Counted from the stretch's first letter, positions 21,043 through 32,244 are shown. The stretch is DNA of 64,000 bases from Dactylorhiza incarnata (GCA_033032865.1 JAWHQI010000065.1:6200001-6264000); one strand, 5' to 3'. Notes: generated by a model from the letters alone, not told the origin. Numbers and translations: made by a program.

Positions 21043-22060
21043 GTGGTTGAGAGTAGCGGGTCTGCTGAGGCTCCTACACCTCCGTCTGCTGAGATGGTTC
21101 GGCTAGTTACAGAAGCTGTTCTAGCTGTGTTGAATGGCCAGCCTGGAAGGCAAGGTCAACCGCCGGTGCAGGAAGTGGCCCCAGAGCCACTAAGAGTGGA
21201 GCAATTCCCCGTGAAGCGTGCTGCTGAGCAACAGCTGAAGCACTTCCTGGGATTTTGACCTCCCCCGTTTACCGTGGTTGAATTTCCAGCTGAGGCCGAG
21301 GACTGGCTCTCGCATATGGAGCGAATTCTGATAGCGACACAGTCGGATGAAGCGCAGAAAGTGACATTCGCCAGTTTGGGGGAAGGCGACTGGTTGATGT
21401 GCCGATGGAAGAGCTCTCGAGAATCTTCCTGGCAAGGTATGTGCCTCCGTCGCAGCAGATCGCGATGGAGAACCAGTTTCTGGCTCTGACGCGGGGTGAT
21501 AGACTGGTTGATGACTACCTGTATGAGTTCACCCGCCTCGGGCGTTACGCTGGAACTTCTTTCGATGACGAGGGGAGAAGGGTGAACAGGTTCTACGGTG
21601 GCTTGCGTAGTGAGTTGAGGTACCTTCTGACAGGGCCGTTGACGCAGGGTTTCACGACACTCGTTAGTTCAGCCCGAGCGCTTGAACAGGACATGCTCAG
21701 GGAGAAGGGCAAGGTGGCTGTGGTCGAGGCAGTGCCGGAGGGCAAGGCGCCGAGTGCGGCGAAGTTGCGGAGGTTGAATCGCTGGAAGAAGGCTCGATTA
21801 TCTGGGCCGGCTCCCTCTGCTTCGGGCGCATCGTCTGGACGTGGCCCTCTTATTTGTTTTACTTGTGGCTAGCCTGGCCATTTCTCTCGGGATTGCCGCA
21901 GTGGGCTTCCAAGGTCAGAGAAGAAGACTGGGCCACCTTATTCTGAGAAGGGGAAGGCGGCTGAGTCCACTGCCTCCCGTATGGATCCCCCGAAGCCTAG
22001 AGTCTTCAATCTTGGTCAGCAGGAGGCTATCAAAGACAAGGACGTCGTGAGAGGTATAAT
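21043..22060 (+). pseudogene. gag: Tekay gag, multiple lesions
   Basis: Reads from about 21043, where the expected start codon is GTG, not ATG. A TGA at 21256-21258 follows FLGF, and a frameshift near 21400 joins LSHMERILIATQ to MEELSRIFLARYVPPS. The gag body (LALTRGDRLVDDYLYEFTRL, NRFYGGLRSELRYLL) is clear. The zinc knuckle CFTCG-stop-PGHFSRDC has a TAG at 21870-21872 where glutamine is usual. The frame runs on to about 22060 (VFNLGQQEAIKDKDVV). Confidence 0.85.
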
Positions 22061-22098
22061 TTAAGATACAGTCCTTACTATTTTCTATACCTGTTTTA

Positions 22099-22620
22099 GT
22101 GTTCATGCTAACCTTGTTTGGCGGCGTAGGCTTTGTAAGTATTTTAGGCGTTCCTGCAAGAGCGCTTTTCGATACTGGAGCTTCGCACTCCTTCTTATCG
22201 TCGGACTTCGTCCAACGTATTGGTGCGCCGTCGATTGCTTCTGCAGATGGACTGGAGGTCCTACTGCCGAATGGATATTCGATGTGTGTGGAGAGGAGTT
22301 GCTGCGTGAAAGTTCTAGTTGGAAGTCAGGAGTATGACCTGAAAGCATCGTTACTCCCCCTGGTTGAGTTCGATGTAATCTTCGGCATGGACTGGCTGTC
22401 GGAACAGCGTGCGTGTATCGATTGCACCACCAAGGAGGTGAGGTTTGGGCAGTGTGCCGATCGTAATACGGTCTTTGCGGGCATGCGTGGATCGAGCAAG
22501 ATGCTGATGTCTGCTCTTCAGGTGTCCAAGGCAGTGCGTCAGGGAGCAGAGTTATTCTTTGCTCTAGTGGAGGTTTCTACGCCGAGGCCCAGCCTAGTGG
22601 ATGTTCCGGTAGTTTCATAG
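22099..22620 (+). pseudogene. pro: Tekay aspartic protease region
   Basis: Retropepsin domain with active site DTG (ARALFDTGASHSFLSS), then VEFDVIFGMDWLSEQRA, a typical Tekay protease end. A TAG at 22618-22620 separates it from FPDVFPSDLPG, which starts the RT linker. Upstream, the join to gag (22060-22110) is out of frame and holds a short unmatched stretch. Confidence 0.85.
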
Positions 22621-24065
22621 TTCCCCGATGTGTTCCCGAGCGATCTCCCCGGTGCTCCACCGCAGCGGGAGATAGATTTCACGATTGAGTTGGTGCCAGG
22701 CGCTAAGCTTGTGGCCCGCTCGCCGTATCGTATGGCTCCGAAGGAGTTGGCGGAGTTGAAGCTGCAATTGCAGGAGCTGCTTGAGCAGGGCTACGTGCGT
22801 CCGAGTTCCTCACCTTGGAGTGCACCGGTCGGTTCTCTTTGTCAAAAAGAAGGACGACAGCCTGCGGCTTTGCATCGATTATCGGGAGCTGAACAAGCTG
22901 ACCGAGAAGAACAAGTATCCTCTTCCGAGGATAGACGACTTGTTCGACCAGCTCGTTGGTTCGACAGTATACTCGAAGTTGGACTTGAATTCCGGCTATT
23001 ATCAGGTGCGGATCAGGGAGTGCGACATCCCGAAGACTGCCTTCAGTACAAGGTACGGGCAGTATGAGTTCACCGTGATGCCGTTTGGGCTGTCTAATAT
23101 GCCTTCGGTGTTTATGGACTTAATGCACCGGACTTTCCGAGAGTACCTCGACCGGTTTGTGGTCGTCTTCCTTGACGACATACTGGTCTACTCTCAGTCC
23201 GAGGAGGAGCACGGTGATCACCTGCGAGTAGTCTTGGAGGTTCTGAGGAGGAACCAGCTGTATGCCAAGTTCTCAAAGTGCGAGTTCTGGCTGCCTTCCG
23301 TAGCATTCTTAGGCCATGTGGTTAGTGGAGAGGGTGTGGCGGTTGATCCGGTGAAAGGTTGCGGCCATCAGGGAGTGGCCTGTTCTTTCTTCTGTAGCGG
23401 AGGTCCGTAGCTTTCTCGGGCTGGCCGGCTATTATAGGCGCTTCGTGGAGAACTTCTCACGGATCGCGCTGCCTCTTACGACGCTGACCCGGAAGATGCA
23501 GGGGTTTATTTGGACGCCTGCGTGTGTGCAGGCTTTCGAGGAGTTGAAGCGGCGGCTTACCACGGCTCCGATCTTATGTTTGCCTTGCGGCACGGAAGGC
23601 TACGAGATCTACACCGACGCTTCTGGGAGAGGCCTTGGCTGTGTTCTGCAGCAGCATGGCAAGGTAATAGCGTACGGCTCTCGCCAGCTGAAGGTGCACG
23701 AGCGGAACTATCCGGTCCACGACTTGGAGTTGGCGACCGTGATATTTGCCCTGAAGCTTTGGCGGCATTATGTGTATGGCTTGAAGATCGACATCTTCAC
23801 GGACCATAAGAGCCTGAAGTACCTTCTGACGCAGAAGGGGCTGAATATGCGGCAGCAGAGGTGGATGGAGTTCCTTAGGGACTACACCTTCGAGATCCAC
23901 TATACTCCCGGGAAGGGGAATGTTGTCGCCGCTGCGCTCAGTCGCAGGGCTCCAGCGCAGGCCAACTGGATTCAGATGCATGATGAGCACCTGATACGTG
24001 ACCTGGAGGCCTTGGGTATTTCTTGCGTGGAGAAGCAGAGCAGTGCCAGTGCCTGTTTGAGTTAG
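22621..24065 (+). pseudogene. pol: Tekay reverse transcriptase and RNase H
   Basis: RT starts FPDVFPSDLPGAPP; a frameshift near 22830 precedes [19 protein letters not shown]. Catalytic box FLDDILVYS is intact. A second frameshift near 23360-23400 precedes SFLGLAGYYRRFVENFS. RNase H shows YTDASGRGLG, LELATVIFALK and FTDHKSLKYLL, but the last catalytic acidic residue is lost: GNVVAAALSRR where GNVVADALSRR is usual. Ends at TAG 24063-24065. Confidence 0.9.
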
Positions 24066-25508
24066 ACTGAGGTGCAGTACGACCTCGCAGATAGAGTCCG
24101 CCAGGCTTTGGAACTCGATCTGAGTTTAAAGCGCTATGCGGAGGAGGCTGGTGGTGGGCCGGATGCCCAGTTTCAGGTGCGTGACGGGTTGCTGTGGAGA
24201 GGCGACCGTTTGTGCGTCCCCAAGGTGGGTGAGCTGGGCGATGAGTTGATGTACGAGGCGCATCGTACCAGGTATTCAGTTCATCTGGGGAGCACGAAGA
24301 TGTTCAAGGACATGAAGGTCCTTTTCTGGTGGCCGGGTATGAAGAGGGACATCGCTCACTACGTGGCCAAGTGCCACACTTGTGCGCTAGTGAAGGCGGA
24401 ATGTCAGAAGCCCGGTGGCTTTTTGAAGTCATTACCGGTCCCAGAGTGGAAATTCGATGACGTTTCCATGGATTTCGTGCATGGGCTGCCGAGGTCGCAG
24501 AGCGGGAACGATGCCATCTGGGTAGTCGTAGACCGGCTGACGACGGTGGCGCACTTTATCCCCAACCGGAGGGATGACTCGGTGGAAAAGTTGGCGAAGC
24601 TGTATGTTGATACAATAGTACGATTGCACGGTGTGCCCCGTAGCATCGTCAGTGATCGTGATGGATGCTTTACTTCGAGCGACTGGAGGCTAGTCAACCG
24701 TCTATTGGGTACGAAGCTGCAGTTTAGCACGGCCTTTCATCCTCAGACGGATGGCCAAACTGAGCGTACCAATAGGACGATGGAGGACATGCTCCGGATG
24801 TGCGTCCTGGATTTCGGCAAGGAGTGGGAAGATCACCTCTTTCTTGTTGAGTTTGCGTACAACAACAGCTACCAGGCGAGTATTCAGATGGCGCCTTTCG
24901 AGGCCCTCTATGGCAGGAAGTGCCGCACTCCCTTAGCTTGGGCGGAAACGGGCGAGACGAAGCTCTTCAAGAGGAAAGACGTCGAAGAGGCGACTTCGAT
25001 GGTACGTATGATCTGGGAGAGGCTTTTGGTTGCGCAGGATAGGCAGGCGAAGTACTCTAAGGCGAAGCACCGCGACGTCCAGTTCGCCGTTGGCGATTGG
25101 GCCTACTTGAAGATAAGGCCGTTCAAGGGTGTATCCAGGATTCGACGCTTGAAAAAGCTGAGTCCAAGATACCTTGGACCGTTTGAGATCATCGAGCGCG
25201 TCAGCGAGGCGGCTTATAGGCTTGCACTATCGGCGGAACTGAGCGGGCTACACGATGTATTCCACATCTCCGTGTTGCGGAAGGCAGTGCAAGAGCCTAA
25301 GCATGTGGTCGCGGCGGATCAGGTGCCCGTGGATAGTGGGCTTAAGACGGCGGTCAGGCCCGTTAGCATCGAGGATGCTGACGTGCGTCAGTTGCGGAAC
25401 AGGGTGATCCGTATGGTAAAGGTCCGTTGGGACAACTGCGGTCGTGAGGAACTCTCATGGGAGCTTGAGCAGACCATGATGGAGGAGTTCCCCGAGCTGT
25501 TTCGGTAA
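24066..25508 (+). pseudogene. pol: Tekay integrase with chromodomain-like end
   Basis: About 480 codons open without lesions. HHCC zinc finger (HRTRYSVH ... CHTCALVK). Catalytic core with D in SMDFVHGLPRS, D in VSDRDGCF and E in DGQTERTNRTMED. GPFEIIERVSEAAYRL and LHDVFHISVLRK mark the C-terminal domain, and MVKVRWDNCG...ELSWELEQTM resembles the Tekay chromodomain, which binds histone marks and steers integration. Best-kept part of this element, but cut from RT by a stop at 24063. Confidence 0.9.
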
Positions 25509-25605
25509 CGTTTATCTCTTTTTTTCCCCTTTATGTAAAGACCTTTTTGGATATATATATATATACATGCCTGTTTTTACCAATTTCGGGATGAAATTTT
25601 TTATT

Positions 25606-25617
25606 AGGAGGGGAGGG
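25606..25617 (+). promoter_or_regulatory. Polypurine tract of the Tekay element
   Basis: AGGAGGGGAGGG next to the 3' LTR start TGTAAGACCCC. Confidence 0.85.
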
Positions 25618-25618
25618 T

Positions 25619-27235
25619 TGTAAGACCCCATTTCAGAAAGTTGGATTTCTGGAATCCAGCGATGTCGCTGGCGATATCGGCTATCGCCCGGCGACAGCGG
25701 TCTGGCGTGAAGGCCTCTGTCGAGAGGCTATCGCGCGGCGGCAAGTCTAACGCTGGCAACACCATGACACGTGTCATGCACTGTTCGCAGCGGTGGCGTT
25801 GACTGGTCGATGTCGGTTCTTTACCGCTGTCGCCAGGCGACAGCGGCTATCGCCGGGTGACAGCTCCAAATTGTACTTGGCGGCCGAAATCATGGGCATT
25901 GATGGCACATTGACTTTGGGGCCTTATTTTGGACAGAGAGGCTCGGTGGCTGGCATAAGGTGGCCGAAAACCACTTGAAACCCATTATTCACTAAGGGTT
26001 TTAATTAAGAGAGAGGGAGAGCTTTGGAGAAGGAGATGAATAGGGTTTCCCAACCCTATAGCTCATCTTTGGTGGAGCTACACTACTCCGATTCCCTCAA
26101 CATGGTGGCTACTCGTAGAGGAGGGCAAGACGCTCCTTTCCAACTGTGCCAAAACCAAGCCATGGCTTCGAAGCGGCGTTTAAGGGTAATGATCCTTTTT
26201 ACCCTCATTTGGACATGTTCTAGTCTGTTCTGTGCATCGTTGAGGCCCCTACCCAAAAGGGTGAGGTCGTGGCCTCCGACGGGTCGATTTGTGTTATCTC
26301 CGTCGAATCTTGCATACATGTAGAGTCCATGCATGAAATGGACGTAGGCGCGCTGTGTGAAGCCCATTCGAGACGGTTCGTCCGGATTGGTGATGCTTTT
26401 TGATATTGTGCGTGCCGGGGGAAAACTCCGTGTTGATATCCTGCTTCGTAGGACTAGAGAGTGCTACTGCATGCGAAGCAACGCCTGGGGGTGTGCCCCG
26501 GGAAGCACCCGAAGTTAGAAGCAGAAAAGGAGTTATGTTCACTGTCGCTGGCGATATTGACTATCGCCAGACGACAGCTCCCAGACTTGGTTCTGGTGAT
26601 TTTGTGCGTTCTGAGGCAGTGGGAGTGCTACTGCATGTGCAGCAATGCCTGGGGGTGTGCCCCGGGAAGCACCCACAGCTAGAAGCCAAAATGGAGTTCT
26701 GTTCACTGTCGCTGGCGATATTGGATATCGCCAGGAGACAGCTCCCAGACTTGGTTCTGGTGATGTTGTCATGCCCACCTGTTGAGAGGACCTGAGGCCT
26801 GTGTGCCCGACCTGTGAGGGTGTCCTAGTGGATGACTTAGCGGCCCGTAGAGCCGGCTAATTGAGAATACCTGGGCTGAGGGGACGCCATACCCGCTCTT
26901 TGTGTTGTACAACGAGAGCTGTGAACAACGGGCATTTGGCGAACCTGAAACCGCACCATTGCAGCACCTGATTAGTGAGTCTCGTACAGCATGTCGGGAA
27001 GCAATGGAAAAGAGTCTTCGGACTGCGGGATGTTCACAATTAAAGTACGGGGGAGCCCTGGTATTCGGGCCACCGACTTTAGCCTCGAAGGGCAGAAGCC
27101 ATCAAGAGTGGATGGTGGTGGAAGGCGGAGTACACCAAAGAGTGCCTGAGAGCACGAGACGTGGAGGCCATTCCCACGTTTGTGATTGTTGCATATGTAT
27201 GAATTGTTGTGGGCTTTGCTAGCCGCTTCATTCTG

Positions 27236-27285
<50 letters not shown>

Positions 27286-27799
27286 TGTGATGCTCTTGCA
27301 GGGACGGGAAACTGCAACCCCCTCGAAGGGGTGGGGTCATATATTTTGGTCAGCTTTAGCTGACCGTTGCCCTGTTTTGCCACTGTTTTTGGTGGGCTTG
27401 TTGTACAGGTGTTGGACCGAGCGGGAACATAGCGGGCTCTTAGCGGGCTGAAGCCCTTGTGCTGTTGCGGCCCTTGAAGGCCTTTTGATGTTCTTTTGCT
27501 TTTCATGTATGGCCGGCCTGCGCGCCGATGTTGGTAAATTGTAAGGTCGTCGTGTCTTTTTTGTTGTGTAAAACATTTTATTCCTATTAATAGAAGTGGA
27601 CATACCCGGGTTCGGGTTTTGTGGTTTATATAGCTTGTCTCTCTCTTTTGCTTCGGCATAGAATGCTCTGAGTTAGGTTCGTTGTTTAGCGTCATTCGAT
27701 ATTTCAATTAAGTGACGTTCCCGTTTGTTTTGTAGTATATGGCGTGGGGCCCTGACCGGACCCTCTGTTATATGCTCCCGAACGGATGGGGGTGTTACA
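25619..27799 (+). repeat. 3' LTR of the Tekay element (2181 bp)
   Basis: TGTAAGACCCC ... GGGGGTGTTACA. Contains palindromes around CGCTGTCGCC / GGCGACAGCG: the clearest (25824-25846) has perfect 11-bp arms around one base. More copies lie at 25660-25870 and 26535-26745; the latter are two tandem copies of a roughly 170-bp unit beginning near the GCAACGCCTGGGGGTGTGCC motif (about 26475 and 26640). Confidence 0.93.
27237..27284. repeat. (TA)24 microsatellite inside the Tekay 3' LTR
   Basis: 48 nt of pure TA in place of an 11-nt TA tract in the 5' LTR. The tract sits where a TATA box would be expected. Confidence 0.95.
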
Positions 27800-28392
27800 G
27801 CTCGCTCATCGGCCTCTTCTCCAAAGAGCAGTTGTGCAGGATCCGCACCGAGCGACTAGCGCGGGACCCTCCTCCAGGCGAGATCATCGGCGATGATCGC
27901 AAAGGAGGAATAGCCAGAGGTTCCTCCAGAATCCCGCCAGTAGTCCACGAATCTGAGAGCAAAAGGAAGAGTGTCAAAAACCTCGCCAATAGCAACGATA
28001 TAACAACAAAACCAAAAAGCAGCGAGTAGGGAGCCCTCGCCTCGCGCAGAGGCGAGATTCTCTGGTTGAGCCTGAGTCGAGGCCCCGGTCGCGCTCACCT
28101 CAGGAGCGACATTTGGCGCAGGAGGATTAGTAGCAGGCGAGTCGCCCGCCTGAGAAAGCCCCAGATCATCCAGCAATCGTTGACGCTGGTCGCCCAGAGG
28201 ATCGGAGACATCCTCCGTGGCAGCGTCCTTCTTCTCCTTCTTCTTTTTCTTCTTCGCAAGACGCTTCCTCTTTTTGGAGGCGAGGAAGTCTTCAAGCTCG
28301 GCGTCCATGCGAGCAGGTGCCCGAGAAGGCGGCAGCAAACCCAGAAGGCCGGCCATATCATCCTCAGCTTCCTTTGCATAATCGCGCGACAT
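27800..28392 (-). pseudogene. Lys-rich antisense gene of the Tat-lineage remnant, fragment
   Basis: From ATG 28392: MSRDYAKEAEDDMAGLLG, then a very basic segment (KKRKRLAKKKKKKEKKDAAT), an acidic/proline stretch and a probable intron ending CTCTCAG near 27960, after which the frame resumes. It has a TATA box about 50 bp upstream and lies antisense to the Tat LTR that follows. The 3' part was removed where the Tekay element abuts at 27800. No known function; composition resembles the second block of the gene at 1-1571, which may belong to the same or a sister element. Confidence 0.5.
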
Positions 28393-28439
28393 CTTGTGTG
28401 AGGTCAGAAAAGTCGTGCCATCAGAGAGCCCTCCCCCTC

Positions 28440-28447
28440 TATATATA
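28440..28447 (-). promoter_or_regulatory. TATA box of the Lys-rich antisense gene
   Basis: TATATATA on the - strand within CTATATATAGAGG, about 50 bp upstream of ATG 28392. Confidence 0.45.
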
Positions 28448-28527
28448 GACTATCGCCAGATACTCGCCAACACAGCAAATCGTCGAATAGAGGTTGGATG
28501 ATTCTTTCCGAGCGACTATGTTACTCG

Positions 28528-28541
28528 CAAAGAGCGGGGAT
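28528..28541 (+). promoter_or_regulatory. Polypurine tract of the Tat-lineage remnant
   Basis: AAAGAGCGGGGATT followed by TGTACAACCCT. The same PPT-LTR junction recurs at 36717-36745 in the gag-only Tat element, which links the two as one family group. Confidence 0.75.
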
Positions 28542-28543
28542 TG

Positions 28544-29212
28544 TGTACAACCCTCATTCTCCGAAGTTGGGCCCACTCAAAGCCACGTAGGCAGAAGTCA
28601 AGGTCAAAAGGTCAGCACAGAGGTCGGCAGTCCAAGACACAAGACAACTCAGCCAGCAGGAGCAGAAGAAGGCCAGGGGCGAGTATGGGTGGACTCGCGC
28701 GAGTAGCCCTGATACTCGCCAAAAAGTGGGCGACCATAGGCGATACTTGCCCCTCTTCAGGCGAGGTCGCCTCAATATCGCCGAGTTGCCGAGTTGGGTG
28801 GGGTATAAATAAGACCCACCTCCCCCCCCCCCCCCCCCCCCCCCCACCCCTCTCCCTTTGGTTTTCCTATAAATATGACCCAGGGGTACTTGGGTTGACA
28901 CCTAAACTTGAGCTTTTGGAACTCCCACATTTAAATTCTCGGACCCATCATCCTTGGCCGTTACTCCCGGTACTAGCCAAGTCTATGTCTTCCTCGTACC
29001 CTGCTCGGTCCTTTTTGATTTTTGAGAGGAAGTCTCTTCTGAGCTTTTGGGTACGTGGTGGGATCTCCCTGCCGCAGCGTCTGGGGTCCTGTTGTTCATT
29101 GTCCGAGCCCTCTTCATCGTTGTCAGTCAGGCCTTCTCGTTGGACTGCTGTGCGAGTAGCCTCCGGCTGCATTGATCCGAATTTTGAAGTCGGGATTTTC
29201 CTGACTTCAACA
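28544..29212 (+). repeat. 3' LTR of the Tat-lineage remnant (669 bp)
   Basis: TGTACAACCCT ... CTGACTTCAACA. It has two TATA boxes (28804-28811 and 28868-28875) 64 bp apart in near-identical contexts (TATAAATAAGACCCA and TATAAATATGACCCA), separated by a C tract (28822-28845). The downstream GTGGTGGGATCTCC region resembles the leader of the Tat LTR at 30743. Confidence 0.75.
28822..28845. repeat. C24 homopolymer
   Basis: Uninterrupted C tract between the two TATA boxes of the LTR. Confidence 0.95.
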
Positions 29213-29799
29213 TATATTATATCTTAAAATTAATATACAACCATTATATCATTATGATTTGAAAATATATTATAAAAAAGAAAAATAAATATAAAAAATA
29301 TAATTTAAATTCTGAATAATAATATATATATATATAAAGAAATCTTTGATGAATATATAACATCAAATTAATATATTTTTATTACATTAAAATATAATAT
29401 AAAAATAAAAATCATGAAAATTTAATATTAATTCTAAATAATAATAATGTAAAATTCTTTCATGAATATATTTAATATAATATTTTTTACAAGCAATTTT
29501 TTTATATTTAATTATATCATTATTGATACTAAAATAATTTTTAGTTTCAAGTTTTTGTGTCAAAACTTAAATTTATTGTTAAATTTGTTGTTAATTATCA
29601 AGAATAATTTTTACTTTCTAAATTTCCTTTCTAATCAGTATTTTTCTTGTAGTGACATATTGGTTATATATATAGATATATATCTATATATCTATATATA
29701 TACATATACATATATATATATAAATATATATATATACATATATATACATATATATATACATATACATATATATATATATACATATACATATATATATGA
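29213..29799. repeat. AT-rich spacer with TA microsatellites
   Basis: No coding sequence. Very AT-rich with TATATA/ACATATA runs, densest at 29665-29797. Target region for the adjacent LTR elements. Confidence 0.9.
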
Positions 29800-30200
29800 G
29801 TGACAGTGCACGGGGGCCCCCGTGCCACGCGCGATAGTACCCTGCCCGCCCCCGACGGGCTTCGCCCGCCCCACGGCAGCCTTCGCCCGCCCCCATATCA
29901 TCCAGATCCAATGGCTGTTATTCAATTTGTGGTATTAGGTTTTTTCCGATCGCGTGGTTTATACTCCGCCGAACCGTTTGATCGTAGGCATGGATGGACG
30001 GGTGTGATCTGCTTGTGTCTCATTTTCCTTGCCAAGCGCGATAGTATCCGGCCGGCGACAGCGGGCTTCGCCGCTGCTGGCGCGATGCTGTCGGGCGGCC
30101 TTCGGCCGCATCCAGGCAGGCTTCGCACGCGTCCGCACAGGATTGGCCCGTGCTCGACGCGTCTGCGGGTTGTGTCTACAACATATACATATGAGTACTG
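29800..30200. other. GC-rich hairpin island in AT-rich DNA
   Basis: Opens with the palindrome GCACGGGGGCCCCCGTGC (29809-29826) and holds repeated GGGCTTCGCCC-type hairpins. No protein can be supported. Possibly the end of an unrecognised DNA transposon. Confidence 0.5.
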
Positions 30201-30269
30201 AAAATGACCCTAAAAAAATATAAATCAATATTACAAATTTATTTTACAAAAGAAATTCATAGATTATTA

Positions 30270-30500
30270 AAAATATTTTTTTTCTCTCGCCGTTGCACTC
30301 TCTCCCTCTCCTCATGCTCTCTCTCTCCTCTTTCTCTCTGCCGCCACACTCTCACTTTCTATCTCTCTCTCTCCTCCATCTCCTTCTCTCTCTCTCTCTC
30401 TCGGCTCTCTCACTCTCTCCCCTCAATTTTGCTCTCTTTCTAGCTTTAGGAGGCATATAAAAATCCCATCTCCCTCTCTCTTCTCTTTTTTTTTTCTTTC
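30270..30500 (+). repeat. CT-rich low-complexity stretch
   Basis: Long (CT)n and CTCTCTCC runs on the + strand. No gene seen. TA-rich microsatellite follows at 30590-30742. Confidence 0.85.
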
Positions 30501-30630
30501 TCTCCATTTGAATGGCTGAGATGTAAAGTATGTCTCACTTTGAATGGTTATTATTTATTGCACACATTAAAACTACTTTCATATATAGTAGTTAAGATAT
30601 ATACCTACATATATATGCATACATACATAC

Positions 30631-30664
<34 letters not shown>

Positions 30665-30859
30665 CTAGATATATATATATATATCTATATATATACATAT
30701 ATATATGTATACATATATTTACATATATATACATAAATATATTGTACAACCCTGTATTCGCCGAGTGAACCCCCGGGACCCGAGATGTCTTTAGGTCTGA
30801 CATTTTTTAGCACCACCCCCCGCAAGGAGGGGAACGGGGGAATTTCTGGCCGGACCCGA

Positions 30860-31790
30860 TAAGGGGGGGCGAGTGGTGGAGGCGGGCGGCCTCCCACTCG
30901 CCCAACCCAGTAGTGGGGCGAGTGGTGGAGGCAGGCGGCCTCGCACTCGCCCAGCCCAGTTAGGGGGGGGGGGGGGGGGGGGGGGGGGGCGAGTGGTGGA
31001 GGCGGACGACCTCCAACTCGCCCAACCCAGTAGGGGGGAGAGTGGTGGAGGCATGCGGCCTCTCACTCACCCAACCCCGTAGTGGGGGGCGAGTGGTGGA
31101 GGCGGGCGGCCTCCCACTCGCCCAGCCCCGTAGGGGGGCGAGTGGTGGAGGTGGGTGGCCTCCCACTCGCCCAGACCCTTAGGGAGGCGAGTGGTGGAGG
31201 CGCGCGGCCTCCCACTCGCCCACCTCCCGTAGGGGGGCGAGTGGTGGAGGCGGGCGGACTCCCACTCGCCCAGCCCCTTAGGGGGCGAGTGGTGGAGGCG
31301 GGCGGCCTCCCACTCGCCCAGCCCCATAAAGGGGTGAGTGGTGGAGGCGGGCGGCCTCCCACTCGCCTAGCCCCGCAGGGGGGAGAGTGGTGGAGGTGGT
31401 CGGCCTCCCACTCGCCCAGCCCCGTAGGGGGCGAGTGGTGGAGGCAGGCGGCCTCCCACTCGCCCAGCCCCGTAGGGGGCGAGTGGTGGAGGCGGGTGGA
31501 CTCCCACTCGCCCGGCCCCATAGATGGGCGAATGGTGGAGGCGGGCGGCCTCCCACTCGCCCAGCCCCGCAGGGGGGAGAGTGGTGGAGGAGGGCGGCCT
31601 CCCACTCGCCCAGCCCCGTAGGGGGGCGATTGGTAGACGCAAGCGGCCTCCCACTCGCCCAGCCCTGTAGGGGGCGAGTGGTGGAGGCGGGCGGCCCCCA
31701 CTCGCCCAGCCCCGTAGGGGGGCGAGTGGTGGAGACGGGCGGCCTCCCACTCGCCTAGCCCCAGTAAAGGGGCGAGCAGGGGAGGAGGTC
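30860..31790. repeat. 49-bp hairpin minisatellite in 5' LTR, about 18 units
   Basis: Each unit carries GGGCGAGTG and CACTCGCCC arms with inner GGAGG/CCTCC pairing, separated by GCCCCGTAGG-like linkers. Located directly upstream of the TATA box. Includes a G27 run at 30963-30989. Confidence 0.93.
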
Positions 31791-31941
31791 TGCCCCCTCT
31801 CGCCCAGTCCCAAAAATAGGAGGTGGCCTGCATTTAGCATCTCGGAACAGCGGGATTTGGCTGTTAGCAGGCCAAACCGGAGGGTATTTTCGTAATCTCT
31901 GAGGCCAGAGTCTGGCTATTAGCAAACCAAGCAAGGAAATC

Positions 31942-31949
31942 TATAAATA
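31942..31949 (+). promoter_or_regulatory. TATA box of the gag-only Tat 5' LTR
   Basis: TATAAATA in the context TCTATAAATAAGACC. The 3' LTR has a changed version, TATAATTA, at 37674-37681. Confidence 0.7.
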
Positions 31950-32244
31950 AGACCAAGGGGCGCCTTTGAAGGCAGATCACTCTCTTAGGCTACTCTCTCC
32001 CTAGTTCTCTAGTAGGGGAAGAGTGCCTCCAAGGATGCCCCAAGCTCAGCATTGGCTTGGGAGGGGAAGCGCTCTAAGATATTTCGGGTGTGTGGTGGGA
32101 CATCCTCGCTGAGCCCTCGGTCCTGTTCCTAGATCCTTAAGTCTTTGGCCTATCGGTCTCCCTTGAGAGAAGTAGGTGTGAGGTCACCCCCTCTTTTGGG
32201 GACCCCGAACTCCACAAGAGACCAAGTATTGGTTTCAACATTTA

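Larger units (their letters stand above)
20093..27799 (+). mobile_element. Decayed Tekay/Del chromovirus (Ty3-gypsy), 5' LTR truncated
   Basis: + strand: LTR fragment, tRNA-Met PBS, gag, protease, RT, RNase H, integrase with a C-terminal chromodomain-like end, PPT and a full 2181-bp LTR. Gypsy domain order and the MVKVRWDNCGREELSWELE ending indicate a Tekay/Del chromovirus. Many stops and frameshifts. No TSD can be checked because the left end is lost; the 3' LTR abuts Tat-remnant sequence at 27800. Confidence 0.9.
30743..32240 (+). repeat. 5' LTR of the gag-only Tat element
   Basis: Begins TGTACAACCC and ends GGTTTCAACA. Its first 1050 bp contain the hairpin minisatellite; the TATA box at 31942-31949 follows, then a leader shared with LTR 2. 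Longer than LTR 2 because the minisatellite has more units. Confidence 0.87.

Noticed and set aside
28541..29227. 228-codon + strand frame
   Set aside because: Spans an LTR with a C24 tract that encodes polyproline; no domain.
30869..31840. Long Pro/Gly/Ser-rich reading frames on both strands (up to 256 codons)
   Set aside because: Translations of the 49-bp hairpin minisatellite; open in many frames because the unit lacks stops. No start context or domain.
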